From positions 1 to 43,672 of the forward strand of contig VXXM01000051.1 in assembly GCA_009835395.1 (NCBI GenBank): 43,672 nt of DNA, written 5' to 3'. Shown here piece after piece: positions 1 through 7,782 of this stretch. Under the pieces are notes generated by a model. That model was given only the letters and a program-made list of their open reading frames with translations. It ran no database searches and was not told the origin of the DNA. The position numbers and the translations under genes were made by a program. Position 1 is the stretch's first letter. Each line of letters opens with the position of its first letter. The stretch is from Acidimicrobiia bacterium (GTDB taxonomy: Bacteria; Actinomycetota; Acidimicrobiia; Acidimicrobiales; CATQHL01).

Positions 1-226
1 GTGCCGCCTCCGGCTCGGGTGCCGCAGACTCACTGACTGTCGGCGCTGCGGTTGGCGGAGCCTCGCTGGGAGCCGTCCGCGTGGCCACGGGGTCGCGTGC
101 TGCCGTCTCGCCTCCGGTGAACACGGCGCCCGCAATCCCGCTTGCCATGCCGGCGACGGCAAGCAGCAGGACGATCCGCACGATCGGCCGCTGCGGCACC
201 AAACCGCGCCCATGTCTCGAGGCCAC
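1..226 (-). other. Possible separate gene: membrane-anchored Pro/Ala-rich protein (partial)
   Basis: If the oxidoreductase ends near 297-326, the rest of this frame could be its own gene starting at the GTG at 226. The visible product has a basic N-terminus (ASRHGRGLVPQRP), one hydrophobic segment of about 20 residues (IVRIVLLLAVAGMASGIAGA) at residues ~15-35, then a Pro/Ala/Thr/Glu-rich low-complexity region that runs off the window. That pattern fits a single-pass or secreted protein with an extracytoplasmic linker. No catalytic domain is visible and I do not assign a function. No convincing ribosome-binding site precedes the GTG, which is why the fused frame is listed as the primary reading. 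Confidence 0.4.
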
Positions 227-1288
227 CGGCGTGGAGACTACGTCCCCTGGCCCGGCCGCCTGATCAGGGGCGCGACCGCCCGTCGATCGAGGCGGCTTAG
301 AGACCGCGGCCGGCGGTGGGGGTGAGGGGCGGAGGAGGATCTTTCCGGTGGTGGCGCGGCCCTCGAGGCGGCGGTGGGCCTCGGCGGCCTCGGCGAGGGG
401 GAGTTCGAGGCCGATGCGGACGTCCATGCCCTCGCTGATCCAGTCGAACAGGTCCCCGGAGCGGGCGAGCAGGTCGGCGCGCTCGGCGACGTGGTCCCAG
501 AGCGTGGGGCGGGTGAGGAACAGCGAGCCCTCCTGGGACAGCCGCAGCGGGGCGATCGGCGGCACCGGCCCGGAGGCGTTGCCGAAGGTGGCCATCGTCC
601 CGCGGCGGCGCAGCAGACCCAGACTGGCGTCGAAGACGGCCGCCCCGACCCCGTCGTAGACCACGTCCAGCGGGCGCGGCCCGGCGATGGCGACGATCGC
701 CTCGGCGAAGTCGACCTCGTTGTACAGGATCACGTGGTCGGCGCCCGCTCCGGTGGCCAACTCGCCCTTCGCGGGCGTGCCGACCGTCGTGAACACCTCG
801 GCGCCGAGGCGCTTGGCCATCTGGATCAGCAGCAGGCCGGTCCCGCCTGCGCCGGCGTGGATGAGGCAGCGGTGGCCCGGCTCCAGCGGGAAGGTGTCGA
901 CGACCAGGTAGTGCGCCGTGAGCCCCTGCAGCATTGCGGCCGCCGCGGTGTCGAGCGATATGCCGTCGGGCACGGGCACCGCCCCGCCGGCGTCCAGGGC
1001 GCAACTCTCGGCGTAGGAGCCCTGGCCACCGCACCATGCCACCCTGTCGCCCACCGCCACGTCGGTGACACCATCGCCGACGGCGGTCACCGCCCCGGCG
1101 CCTTCCAGGCCCGCGGTGTAGGGGACGGCGATCGGGTAGAGGCCGATGCGCTGGTAGGTGTCCACGAAGTTGACTCCGGCGGCGGCCACGTCCACGACGA
1201 TCTGGCCCGCGTTCGGAACGGGTTCGGGCATTTCCGCGAGGGAGAGAACCTCGGGGCCGCCGTTCTCGAGGATCCGGATGGCGCGCAC
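1..1288 (-). CDS. Zinc-independent quinone oxidoreductase (MDR family), frame open to the window edge
   Basis: The first ~321 codons, from a GTG at 1288 preceded by a strong AAGGAGG site, read as an NADPH:quinone reductase-type MDR enzyme: a GroES-like N-terminal half (VRAIRILENGGPEVLS) and a Rossmann half with the nucleotide-binding motif HAGAGGTGLLLIQMAK, ending at the family's usual C-terminal ATTGKILLRP near position 326. The Cys residues of zinc alcohol dehydrogenases are absent, as expected for quinone reductases, which reduce quinones or enones with NADPH in the cytosol. The frame does not stop there. It runs on through a Pro-rich linker (SPPPPAAVSK), a hydrophobic segment and a Pro/Ala/Glu-rich stretch to position 1. 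Either this is a genuine fusion, or a one-base indel in the C-rich run near 310-330 has hidden a stop; the +1 frame stops at 297-299. The enzyme assignment is firm; the C-terminal end is not. Confidence 0.8.
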   Translation of the reverse strand, partial: MRAIRILENGGPEVLSLAEMPEPVPNAGQIVVDVAAAGVNFVDTYQRIGLYPIAVPYTAGLEGAGAVTAVGDGVTDVAVGDRVAWCGGQGSYAESCALDAGGAVPVPDGISLDTAAAAMLQGLTAHYLVVDTFPLEPGHRCLIHAGAGGTGLLLIQMAKRLGAEVFTTVGTPAKGELATGAGADHVILYNEVDFAEAIVAIAGPRPLDVVYDGVGAAVFDASLGLLRRRGTMATFGNASGPVPPIAPLRLSQEGSLFLTRPTLWDHVAERADLLARSGDLFDWISEGMDVRIGLELPLAEAAEAHRRLEGRATTGKILLRPSPPPPAAVSKPPRSTGGRAPDQAAGPGDVVSTPVASRHGRGLVPQRPIVRIVLLLAVAGMASGIAGAVFTGGETAARDPVATRTAPSEAPPTAAPTVSESAAPEPEAA

Positions 1289-1412
1289 GGTGCCTCCTTG
1301 AGGTACTTCGGTGGATGGTCTCGTCTGGCTCGGCCCACCGTAGGCGCTGCAGGACGGGGTCGCCCGTTGTCGCCACCCGCGCCACCGGGCCGGTCGGTAG
1401 TCTCGACGGCGA

Positions 1413-2483
1413 GTGCACGCAGCCGATCGGCCCACCTCTGAACTGCCGGTTCGCCGATGGTCTCGCCTCCGGCTGCCCGGCCCCGAACGGACCGGGACGC
1501 GCAGCCGGAAGACCAATCTGGCGCTGCTCGTGATGCTGGTGCTGGCGTGGGTGACCGGTGGCGCCTCGTTCCTGCTCGGAGGCGCCTCGACCGCCTGGAT
1601 CGTGGTCATGCACGGCGTGGTGGGCTTCACCGTGCTGGTGCTGGCCCGCCCGAAGGTGCCCGTGGTGCGCCGGGGCCTGCGCCGGCGGCGCCCCAGCCGC
1701 TACGCCTCGATGGCTTTGGGGGTCTGCGTCACCGGGGCGTTCGCCACCGGGGTGGTGCACGCGCTGGGGTTCTGGCAGGCGATCGGCGTGTGGTCGGCGA
1801 TCGGCCTGCACCTGATCTTCGCCTTCGCGGCGGTGCCGCTGGCGGTCTGGCACGTCGTGGGCCGGCCTCAGAAGGTCCGCCCGGTGGACCTCTCGCGGCG
1901 CACCGCTCTGCAGGCGCTCGCCGTGGCGGGCGTCGCACTTCTGGCCCGAACCGGCTTCGAGCAGTTCTTCGCCGCCGAACGGCGCTTCACCGGCTCGCAC
2001 GAGGTCGGATCCGGCGAGCCGCGCCGGATGCCGGTGGTGCAGTGGCTCGACGACTCGCCGCCGACCATCGACCCCGACGACTGGGTGCTGCGCCTGCGGG
2101 GCTCGGTGAACCGGGACGTGGGCTACCGGGAACTGGTGGGCCACAACCGCACGACCGAGGCCACACTCGACTGCACCAGCGGCTGGTACAGCACACAGAC
2201 GTGGGCAGGCGTGCCGCTGACCGACTTGCTGGGTTCGGGGATCTCCGGTCGCAGCATCGAGGTGCGGTCGGCCACGGGCTACGGGCGGCGCTTCCCGCTC
2301 AGCGATGCACGCCACATGATCCTGGCCCACACCGTCGGCGGCGAGCCCCTGTCACGAGGCCACGGCTTCCCGGCCAGGCTCGTGGCGCCCGGTCGCCGTG
2401 GACTGTGGTGGGTGAAGTGGGTGACCGAGATCAACGTGAGCGATCGCCCCTGGTGGGTCCAGACGCCGATCCCGTTCACCTGA
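1413..2483 (+). CDS. Membrane-anchored molybdopterin-dependent oxidoreductase (sulfite oxidase-like)
   Basis: A 356-aa protein in two parts. Residues ~36-178 hold four or five hydrophobic helices carrying histidines at 67, 116, 133 and 147, a spacing that suggests b-type haem ligands. Residues ~190-356 form a sulfite oxidase-type molybdopterin domain: TLDCTSGWYSTQTW contains Cys254, the expected thiolate ligand of molybdenum, and RLVAPGRRGLWWVKWV is the conserved tail of this fold. Known relatives pair such a catalytic domain with a membrane haem protein (as in MsrPQ), so a fused, quinol-coupled extracytoplasmic oxidoreductase is inferred. The substrate cannot be named. The GTG start at 1413 has only a weak upstream purine run; a start further in, before the first helix, is possible. 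It lies divergent from the quinone oxidoreductase. Confidence 0.8.
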   Translation: MHAADRPTSELPVRRWSRLRLPGPERTGTRSRKTNLALLVMLVLAWVTGGASFLLGGASTAWIVVMHGVVGFTVLVLARPKVPVVRRGLRRRRPSRYASMALGVCVTGAFATGVVHALGFWQAIGVWSAIGLHLIFAFAAVPLAVWHVVGRPQKVRPVDLSRRTALQALAVAGVALLARTGFEQFFAAERRFTGSHEVGSGEPRRMPVVQWLDDSPPTIDPDDWVLRLRGSVNRDVGYRELVGHNRTTEATLDCTSGWYSTQTWAGVPLTDLLGSGISGRSIEVRSATGYGRRFPLSDARHMILAHTVGGEPLSRGHGFPARLVAPGRRGLWWVKWVTEINVSDRPWWVQTPIPFT

Positions 2484-2573
2484 CAACGCCGCCGCTGTCC
2501 GGCGCCGCCCGACCCTGGGCCGCACGAGGCGGGAGCCGGGCTGCGTGGGCGTGGGATCCGGGGCTCCGGCCGG

Positions 2574-2579
2574 TATAGT
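2574..2579 (+). promoter_or_regulatory. Candidate -10 element of the ribosomal operon
   Basis: TATAGT lies about 190 nt before rplC in otherwise very GC-rich DNA and is the best -10 match in the 285-base gap after the oxidoreductase gene. No good -35 is visible around 2550-2556. The implied transcript would begin near 2586, just before the first leader hairpin. This is a pattern match only. Confidence 0.4.
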
Positions 2580-2587
2580 GCATCGCT

Positions 2588-2608
2588 TCCCGGAAACGGC
2601 TTCCGGGA
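2588..2608 (+). promoter_or_regulatory. Leader hairpin 1 of the ribosomal operon
   Basis: An eight-base-pair perfect stem (TCCCGGAA / TTCCGGGA) with a five-base loop, beginning right after the predicted transcription start. No T-run follows, so it is unlikely to be a simple terminator. It may protect the transcript 5' end or form part of the leader structure. Confidence 0.4.
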
Positions 2609-2681
2609 GACAATCGACGTCTGCGAAGGCCTGTCACGCGCCTCGGCGCCGGCGGCAGGAACCACGTGGCAAACCGAGTAT

Positions 2682-2755
2682 CGCTCCGCCGGGCTGGCCC
2701 GTGCGGAGCGTTCGCGTCAGGGCGTCGGCACGCCCGGGCACGAATCTGCGGAGCG
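2682..2755 (+). promoter_or_regulatory. Leader region with two mutually exclusive hairpins upstream of rplC
   Basis: CGCTCCGC at 2682-2689 is perfectly complementary to GCGGAGCG at 2703-2710, with an inner CGGG/CCCG stem on a four-base loop. The same eight bases, GCGGAGCG, occur again at 2748-2755, only 13 nt before the rplC ATG, and include the nearest SD-like GGAG. The first arm can therefore pair with either copy but not both. A small stem (GGGCGT/ACGCCC, 2720-2735) sits between them. This is the layout of a switch that could hide or expose the ribosome-binding region. Autoregulation by a ribosomal protein is inference; no known leader family is recognised. Confidence 0.45.
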
Positions 2756-2768
2756 ACAACACCCAGAC

Positions 2769-3407
2769 ATGGCGACCAAGGCGATCATCGGCGAGAAGGT
2801 GGGCATGACCCAGGTCTGGGACGACGGCGACCGCGTCGTCCCGGTGACGGTGCTGCGCGTCGAGCCGTGCAGGGTCGTGCAACTGAAGACGCCCGAGTCC
2901 GACGGCTATTCGGCGCTGCAGGTCACCAGCGGTTTCACGGACGCAGCCAAGCTGAACAGTCCCGAGCGGGGGCACTTCGAGCGCCACGGCGGCGAACCGG
3001 GCCGGACGCTGGTGGAACTCCGCCTCGACGACGTGAGCGACTACGCCGTGGGTCAGGAGATCACGGTGGACATCCTCGCCGACGGCGAGTTGGTGGACGT
3101 GACCGCCGTCAGCAAGGGGAAGGGCTTCACGGGCGTGATGAAGCGCCACGGCTTCAGTGGCCAGAAGGCCAGCCACGGCGCCCACAAGATCCACCGGGCG
3201 CCCGGTGCGGTCGGCCAGTGCGCCACCCCGTCGCGCATCTTCAGGGGACGCAAGATGCCCGGTCACCACGGTGCCCGCAGGACCACCACGCTGAACCTCC
3301 GGGTTGTCAAGGCCGACGCCGAACGCAACCTGCTGCTGGTGAAGGGTTCGGTGCCCGGCCCTCGGGGCGGCCAGGTCGTCATCCGCAACGCGGTCAAGAA
3401 GGCGTAG
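2769..3407 (+). CDS. rplC: 50S ribosomal protein L3
   Basis: A full-length L3 (212 aa) beginning MATKAIIGEKVGMTQVW. It contains the long loop reaching the peptidyl-transferase region (KGKGFTGVMKRHGFSGQKASHGA, about residues 116-138, broken here only for description) and ends NAVKKA. L3 is an early 50S assembly protein. It is the first gene of the cluster here; in most bacteria rpsJ comes first. The ATG at 2769 follows the structured leader, with an SD-like GGAG 15 nt upstream. rplD starts 6 nt after the stop. Confidence 0.97.
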   Translation: MATKAIIGEKVGMTQVWDDGDRVVPVTVLRVEPCRVVQLKTPESDGYSALQVTSGFTDAAKLNSPERGHFERHGGEPGRTLVELRLDDVSDYAVGQEITVDILADGELVDVTAVSKGKGFTGVMKRHGFSGQKASHGAHKIHRAPGAVGQCATPSRIFRGRKMPGHHGARRTTTLNLRVVKADAERNLLLVKGSVPGPRGGQVVIRNAVKKA

Positions 3408-3413
3408 CCGATC

Positions 3414-4031
3414 ATGGTCTCCGTCCCCGTCCGAGACACCAGTGGCGCCGAGCGTGGCACGGTTGAACTCACCGCGGACATCTTCGGCATCGACCCGAAT
3501 GTGCCGGTGATGCATCAGGTCGTGACGGCGCAGCTGGCGGCGCGCCGCAGTGGCACGCACAAGACCAAAACCCGCTCGGAGGTGCGTGGCGGTGGCGGCA
3601 AGCCGTGGCGCCAGAAGGGCACCGGGCGTGCCCGGCACGGCTCCATTCGCTCGCCGCTGTGGCGAGGCGGAGGCATTGCCCACGGACCCCAGCCCCGCAA
3701 CTACGCGCAGTCCACCCCCAAGAAGATGAAGCGCCTGGCGCTGCGGTCGGCGCTGTCGGACCGCGCCGCCGAGGGAAAGATCATCGTCGTGGACGACTGG
3801 GGCTTCGATGTTCCCTCGACGAAGTCCGCCGTGGCGAAGCTGGAGGCGCTCGGTGCCGGCGGGCGCGTGCTGGCGGTGCTGGAGCGCGACGACGTGACGG
3901 CGCTCAGGAGCTTCCGCAACCTGCCTCGCGTGCACACCCTGGCGGCCGACCAACTCAACACCTACGACGTGCTGGTGAGCGACGTGGTCGTCTTCACCAC
4001 TGCGGCGCTGGCGGAGGTGAACCGGCCGTGA
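3414..4031 (+). CDS. rplD: 50S ribosomal protein L4
   Basis: A 205-aa L4. The conserved loop that lines the polypeptide exit tunnel is clear ([19 protein letters not shown], about residues 58-76), followed by the alpha/beta core ending [12 protein letters not shown]4 is the classical autogenous repressor of the S10 operon in Escherichia coli; whether it acts on the leader seen here is unknown. The stop TGA at 4029-4031 overlaps the GTG start of rplW by four bases, suggesting translational coupling. Confidence 0.97.
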   Translation: MVSVPVRDTSGAERGTVELTADIFGIDPNVPVMHQVVTAQLAARRSGTHKTKTRSEVRGGGGKPWRQKGTGRARHGSIRSPLWRGGGIAHGPQPRNYAQSTPKKMKRLALRSALSDRAAEGKIIVVDDWGFDVPSTKSAVAKLEALGAGGRVLAVLERDDVTALRSFRNLPRVHTLAADQLNTYDVLVSDVVVFTTAALAEVNRP

Positions 4032-4318
4032 AGGACGCCCGCGACGTGATCCTCGAGCCGGTGATCAGCGAGAAGGCCTTCTCGCTGCTGGAGGAGAACG
4101 TCTACACCTTCAAGGTGCACCCCTCGAGCAGCAAGCCCGAGATCGCCAAGGCCGTCGAGGAGATCTTCGACGTGCAGGTGCTTAACGTGAACACGCTCCG
4201 GCGCAAGGGCAAGCGCATCCGCAACCGGCGCCGGCTCACCTACGGTCGCCGGCCCGACACCAAGCGAGCCATGGTCACCCTGGCCGAGGGCGACTCGATC
4301 GAACTCTTCGAGGTGTAG
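4028..4318 (+). CDS. rplW: 50S ribosomal protein L23
   Basis: A 96-aa L23 starting [18 protein letters not shown], a standard N-terminus, with the conserved tail KGKRIRNRRRLTYGRRPDTK and ending IELFEV. L23 sits at the tunnel exit and docks trigger factor and SRP. The GTG at 4028 is chosen because it overlaps the rplD stop as GTGA and matches the family N-terminus; a longer upstream frame exists but is antisense-like shadow inside rplD. Unlike its neighbours L22 and L29, this exit-site protein has no acidic extension. Confidence 0.96.
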   Translation: MKDARDVILEPVISEKAFSLLEENVYTFKVHPSSSKPEIAKAVEEIFDVQVLNVNTLRRKGKRIRNRRRLTYGRRPDTKRAMVTLAEGDSIELFEV

Positions 4319-4321
4319 AGC

Positions 4322-5158
4322 ATGACTATCCGGCGCCGCAAACCCACCAGCCCGGGTCGCCGCTTCCAGACCGCGCACGACTTCTCCGAGATCACCCGCA
4401 GCACGCCGGAGAAGTCCCTTCTGGCCCCGCGCCCCTCCACGGGCGGACGCAACAACGCCGGCCGCAAGACGGCGCGCCATCGCGGCGGCGGCCACAAGCG
4501 CCGTTACCGGATCATCGACTTCCAGCGCAACAAGGACGGCGTCCCGGCGAAGGTGGCCACCATCGAGTACGACCCCAACAGGACCTGCCGGATCGCGTTG
4601 CTGCACTACTACGACGGAGCGAAGGCCTACATCCTGGCGCCCGACGGCATCGCGGTCGGGGACGTGCTGGAATCGGGGACCGGCGTGGAGATCCGCCCGG
4701 GCAACGCGCTGCCGCTGCGGTACATCCCGGTGGGCACCGTCGTGCACAACGTGGAACTCAAACCGGGTGCAGGCGGGCGCATGGGACGGGCGGCGGGCGC
4801 CCGCATCCAACTCGTGGCCAAGGAGGGCCGCCACGCCACGGTGCGCCTGCCCAGCACCGAGATGCGCCGGGTTCCCATCGACTGCCGCGCCACCGTCGGT
4901 GCCGTCGGCAACGCCGAGCACGAGCTGGTGCAGATCGGCAAGGCGGGGCGCAACCGCCACAAGGGTGTGCGCCCCCAGACCCGCGGCGTGGCGATGAACC
5001 CGGTGGACCACCCGCTCGGCGGCGGCGAGGGCAAGAGTTCCGGCGGCCGCCACCCGGTCTCGCCCTGGGGCAAGCCCGAGGGCCGCACGCGCAACCCGAA
5101 GAAGCAGTCGTCGCAGATGATCGTGCGCCGCAGGCGCACTCGCGGGCGCCGGCGCTAG
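4322..5158 (+). CDS. rplB: 50S ribosomal protein L2
   Basis: A full-length L2 (278 aa) beginning [15 protein letters not shown]. It carries the central RNA-binding region ([20 protein letters not shown]), the SH3-like domain, and the C-terminal segment [15 protein letters not shown] whose His is important for peptidyl transfer in known L2 proteins. The C-terminus is strongly basic ([10 protein letters not shown]). It starts 3 nt after rplW and ends 10 nt before rpsS. Confidence 0.97.
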   Translation: MTIRRRKPTSPGRRFQTAHDFSEITRSTPEKSLLAPRPSTGGRNNAGRKTARHRGGGHKRRYRIIDFQRNKDGVPAKVATIEYDPNRTCRIALLHYYDGAKAYILAPDGIAVGDVLESGTGVEIRPGNALPLRYIPVGTVVHNVELKPGAGGRMGRAAGARIQLVAKEGRHATVRLPSTEMRRVPIDCRATVGAVGNAEHELVQIGKAGRNRHKGVRPQTRGVAMNPVDHPLGGGEGKSSGGRHPVSPWGKPEGRTRNPKKQSSQMIVRRRRTRGRRR

Positions 5159-5168
5159 GAGGCCCACC

Positions 5169-5447
5169 ATGCCCAGAAGCCTGAAGAAGGGCCCGTTCGT
5201 GGATCATCATCTCCTCGCCAAGGTGGACGAGTTGAACGACTCGGGTGAGCGGCGGGTCATCCGCACCTGGTCGCGCCGCTCCACGATCATTCCCGACATG
5301 GTCGGCCACACGATTGCAGTGCACGATGGGCGCAAGCACGTGCCCGTGTACATCACGGAGTCCATGGTCGGCCACAAGCTCGGAGAGTTCGCCCCCACGC
5401 GCACGTTCCGGTTCCACGCCGGTCAGGAGCGAGGAGGCAGGCGCTGA
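5169..5447 (+). CDS. rpsS: 30S ribosomal protein S19
   Basis: A 92-aa S19 with the canonical start [16 protein letters not shown] and the family core [20 protein letters not shown] followed by [13 protein letters not shown]19 contacts S13 in the 30S head near the A site. An AGGAGG-type site lies directly upstream (TAGGAGG at about 5157). Its TGA stop shares one base with the rplV ATG (TGATG). Confidence 0.97.
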   Translation: MPRSLKKGPFVDHHLLAKVDELNDSGERRVIRTWSRRSTIIPDMVGHTIAVHDGRKHVPVYITESMVGHKLGEFAPTRTFRFHAGQERGGRR

Positions 5448-6055
5448 TGGCAACCGCGGTGGCGGCACCTGCAGCCCGCGCCTCGGCACGCTACGTGCGC
5501 AGTTCGGCCTCCAAGGTGCGCCCCGTCCTGGATCTGATCAGGGGCGAGTCCTGCGATCGCGCCGATGAGATCCTGCAGTTCTCCGAGCGGCGGGTCGCCG
5601 GCACGGTCGCCCGCTGCCTGGACTCGGCCATCGCCAACGCAGAGCACAACTCCAACCTGCCCGCGGAGGAACTCTACGTGGCGGCCTGCTATGCCGATGA
5701 GGGGCCGACCCTGAAGCGCTGGCGGCCGCGGGCGCGGGGGCGGGCCACGCCGATCATGAAGCGGACCTGCCACATCACGATCGTGCTGGCGCGCTATTCG
5801 CTCGAAGAGCGCGAGGCCCGCGCCGAGCGCGGCCTCGCCGGTGGCGCCGCGGCCGAGGTCCGGCGCCGTCGCGTGGAGGCCAGCCGCGCCGCAGCCGAGC
5901 AGGACGACGAGGACGCGCTCAGCGACGTCGACGAGGTCGTCGAGGCCGATGCCGCTGTCGAGCAGGACGCCGACGCCGCCGATGACAGCGACGCCGGCGA
6001 CCGCGCCGAGCAGGACGACGCCTCGGAGCCCGCCGAGGGCGACAAGGAGATCTGA
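5447..6055 (+). CDS. rplV: 50S ribosomal protein L22 with acidic C-terminal tail
   Basis: Residues 10-118 are a normal L22, with the beta-hairpin loop that reaches into the exit tunnel ([21 protein letters not shown]). Residues ~119-202 are an extra tail: first a basic, helical-looking stretch ([11 protein letters not shown]), then a highly acidic Asp/Glu/Ala run with almost no hydrophobic residues, likely disordered. Ordinary L22 is about 110-120 aa, so nearly half this protein is extension. Tails of this kind occur on actinobacterial L22, but their role is unclear. The stop overlaps the rpsC start by one base. Confidence 0.96.
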   Translation: MATAVAAPAARASARYVRSSASKVRPVLDLIRGESCDRADEILQFSERRVAGTVARCLDSAIANAEHNSNLPAEELYVAACYADEGPTLKRWRPRARGRATPIMKRTCHITIVLARYSLEEREARAERGLAGGAAAEVRRRRVEASRAAAEQDDEDALSDVDEVVEADAAVEQDADAADDSDAGDRAEQDDASEPAEGDKEI

Positions 6056-6984
6056 TGGGTCAGAAGGTCAATCCGTACGGGTTCCGTCTCGGGATCACGA
6101 CCGACTGGAAGTCGCGCTGGTTCGCCACCCGCGAGGACTACCAGAAGTTCGTGATCGAGGACTCGAAAATCCGCGACTATCTGATGGAACAACTGCCTCA
6201 CGCCGCCATCAGCCGGATCGAGGTCGAGCGCACGAGGGATCGGCTGCGCATCGACGTGCACACCGCCCGCCCCGGCATCGTGATCGGGCGCAAGGGTTCC
6301 GAGGCCGATCGCCTGCGTGCGGGTCTCGCCACGATCACGGGCAACAAGCGGGTCCAGCTCAACGTCCAGGAGATCAAGCAGCCCGAATTGGATGCGGCGC
6401 TCATCGCCCAGGGCATTGCCGACCAGTTGACCGGGCGGGTGGCTTTCCGCCGGGCCATGAAGCGCGCCGTCCAGAACGCCCAGAAGGCGGGCGCCCAGGG
6501 AATCCGCGTGCAGTGCTCGGGCCGGCTCGGCGGCTCGGAGATGGCGCGCACCGAGTGGTACCGAGAGGGCCGCGTGCCCCTGCACACGCTTCGTGCCGAC
6601 ATCGACTACGGGTTCCGGGAGGCGCACACCACCTACGGCCGCATCGGCGTGAAGGTGTGGACCTACAAGGGTGACATCCTCCCGTACCGCCTCGACACCG
6701 ACGAGCGGATCAATCGCGAGGCGGCGATGGCGGTCGGCGAGACCGCCGGCCCCGCGCGCTCGCGCAAGGTGGTCTCCTCGGCGGCACGCCGGCGGGGAGC
6801 CGCCCCGACCCCTGCCACCGACACCGAGGAGCAGGAGTTCCCAACCGAGTTGGAGGAATTGCAGCCGCTGGTGGCCGAGGCCGACGCCGAGTTCGAGCGC
6901 CTCCTCGAACAGGAGGAGGAGATCGAGCGCGCCTCCCGCGAGCAGCACGAGACGCCCCATTTCCGACCGGGGGACGCCGACTGA
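6055..6984 (+). CDS. rpsC: 30S ribosomal protein S3 with C-terminal extension
   Basis: Residues 1-213 are canonical S3: start [16 protein letters not shown] motif [10 protein letters not shown] (74-83), and the C-terminal domain ending [12 protein letters not shown]3 lies at the mRNA entry channel. Residues ~214-309 are additional: a basic linker ([15 protein letters not shown]), then a Glu-rich segment with heptad-like hydrophobic spacing ([21 protein letters not shown]) that could form an amphipathic helix or coiled coil. Downstream is a 70-nt gap, unusual in this part of the operon, that holds a damaged copy of the rplP start. Confidence 0.96.
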   Translation: MGQKVNPYGFRLGITTDWKSRWFATREDYQKFVIEDSKIRDYLMEQLPHAAISRIEVERTRDRLRIDVHTARPGIVIGRKGSEADRLRAGLATITGNKRVQLNVQEIKQPELDAALIAQGIADQLTGRVAFRRAMKRAVQNAQKAGAQGIRVQCSGRLGGSEMARTEWYREGRVPLHTLRADIDYGFREAHTTYGRIGVKVWTYKGDILPYRLDTDERINREAAMAVGETAGPARSRKVVSSAARRRGAAPTPATDTEEQEFPTELEELQPLVAEADAEFERLLEQEEEIERASREQHETPHFRPGDAD

Positions 6985-6985
6985 T

Positions 6986-7110
6986 CATGTTGATGCCAGA
7001 GGGAACTGCGGCACCGCAAACACCACCGCCGCCGCACGAAGGACTTTGTGAGCCATGTTGATGCCGAAGAAAGTCCGGCACCGCAAACACCATCGCGGCC
7101 GCACCAAGGG
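6986..7110 (+). repeat. Imperfect tandem duplication of the rplP 5' end
   Basis: The 57-58 bases from 6986 closely match the bases from 7054 onward, which are the true rplP start, at an offset of 68. Both copies begin CATGTTGATGCC and share GGCACCGCAAACACCA. They differ by scattered substitutions and one inserted base in copy 1, which shifts its frame. Copy 1 therefore no longer encodes L16. It is most simply a decayed short tandem duplication between rpsC and rplP. Confidence 0.75.
6987..7061 (+). CDS. Possible 24-codon ORF from the decayed rplP copy
   Basis: ATG at 6987, two bases after the rpsC stop, opens a frame [19 protein letters not shown] that ends at TGA 7059-7061. That stop overlaps the rplP initiation region (ATGTTGATG, 7055-7063), so ribosomes translating the ORF would terminate on top of the rplP start. 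It may be a mere by-product of the duplication, or it may couple rplP translation to rpsC. The peptide has no recognisable family. Low confidence that it is functional. Confidence 0.25.
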   Translation: MLMPEGTAAPQTPPPPHEGLCEPC

Positions 7111-7471
7111 GGTCGCCAAGGGTGGGACCACGGTCAGCTTCGGCGACTACGGCATCCAGGCGCTCGAGCCGGGATGGATCACCGCGCCGCAGATCGAGGC
7201 CGCCCGCGTGGCCATGACCCGCCACGTCCGGCGCGGCGGCAAGGTGTGGATCAACGTGTTCCCCGACAAGCCCGTGACCCAGAAGCCGGCGGAGACCAGG
7301 ATGGGTTCGGGCAAGGGCAACCCCGAGCGCTGGGTGGCGGTGGTGCGTCCCGGCCGGGTGCTGTTCGAGCTCTCCTACGCCGACCCCGTCGTGGCGCGCG
7401 AGGCAATCGAGCGTGCCATCCAGAAGCTGCCCGTGCGGGCGCGCTTCGTGACCCGTCACCAGGCGGTCTAG
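7055..7471 (+). CDS. rplP: 50S ribosomal protein L16
   Basis: A 138-aa L16 starting [19 protein letters not shown] and carrying the conserved core [22 protein letters not shown] and the loop [15 protein letters not shown] that approaches the A-site tRNA. ATG 7055 matches the usual family start; a second in-frame ATG at 7061 would remove two residues. The start lies within a tandem repeat whose upstream copy is degenerate. The stop is two bases before the rpmC ATG. Confidence 0.96.
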   Translation: MLMPKKVRHRKHHRGRTKGVAKGGTTVSFGDYGIQALEPGWITAPQIEAARVAMTRHVRRGGKVWINVFPDKPVTQKPAETRMGSGKGNPERWVAVVRPGRVLFELSYADPVVAREAIERAIQKLPVRARFVTRHQAV

Positions 7472-7473
7472 CC

Positions 7474-7782
7474 ATGGCCCGATCCCGCTCACTCACCGGA
7501 CTGAGCGACGTTGAACTGCTTGGCATGCTGGACGAGGCGAAGGACGAGGCCACGAACCTGCGCTTCCAGCACGTCACCGGGCAGCTCGACAACATGAATC
7601 TGCTGGCGCACTCCCGCAGGCAGGTGGCGCGCATCCTGACCGAGTTGCGCGCCCGGGAGATCGATGCCGCCGACGCGGTCATGGCGCGCCAGGCCGACGA
7701 GGTCGAGGAGTTCACCGACGACGAGGCCTCCCCGGAGGAGCCCGCACGGGTGTTCAAGAGGAGGCGCCGCCGCGATGGCTGA
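7474..7782 (+). CDS. rpmC: 50S ribosomal protein L29 with acidic extension
   Basis: Residues ~6-63 are L29: [20 protein letters not shown], then the helical hairpin with [12 protein letters not shown]. Normal L29 is 60-70 aa; this one is 102, adding an acidic stretch ([17 protein letters not shown]) and a very basic end (KRRRRRDG). L29 sits beside L23 at the tunnel exit. The last eight bases overlap the start of rpsQ, so the basic C-terminus may partly reflect that overlap. Confidence 0.93.
   Translation: MARSRSLTGLSDVELLGMLDEAKDEATNLRFQHVTGQLDNMNLLAHSRRQVARILTELRAREIDAADAVMARQADEVEEFTDDEASPEEPARVFKRRRRRDG

Noticed and set aside
81-263. 60-codon plus-strand frame at the left edge
   Set aside because: It is antisense to the better minus-strand reading with a membrane helix and Pro/Ala linker.
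297-2330. A 677-codon open frame on the minus strand
   Set aside because: It is low-complexity Arg/Gly/Pro sequence crossing two real genes in other frames; a typical shadow in high-GC DNA.
2484-2768. A remnant of rpsJ in the leader
   Set aside because: None of the frames in this gap shows S10 motifs.
2634-3953. Long minus-strand open frames across the ribosomal cluster (also 3962-5170, 5794-6960, 15109-16587, 15911-17353)
   Set aside because: All are antisense to strongly conserved ribosomal genes and encode no recognisable family; GC-rich codon bias keeps antisense frames open.
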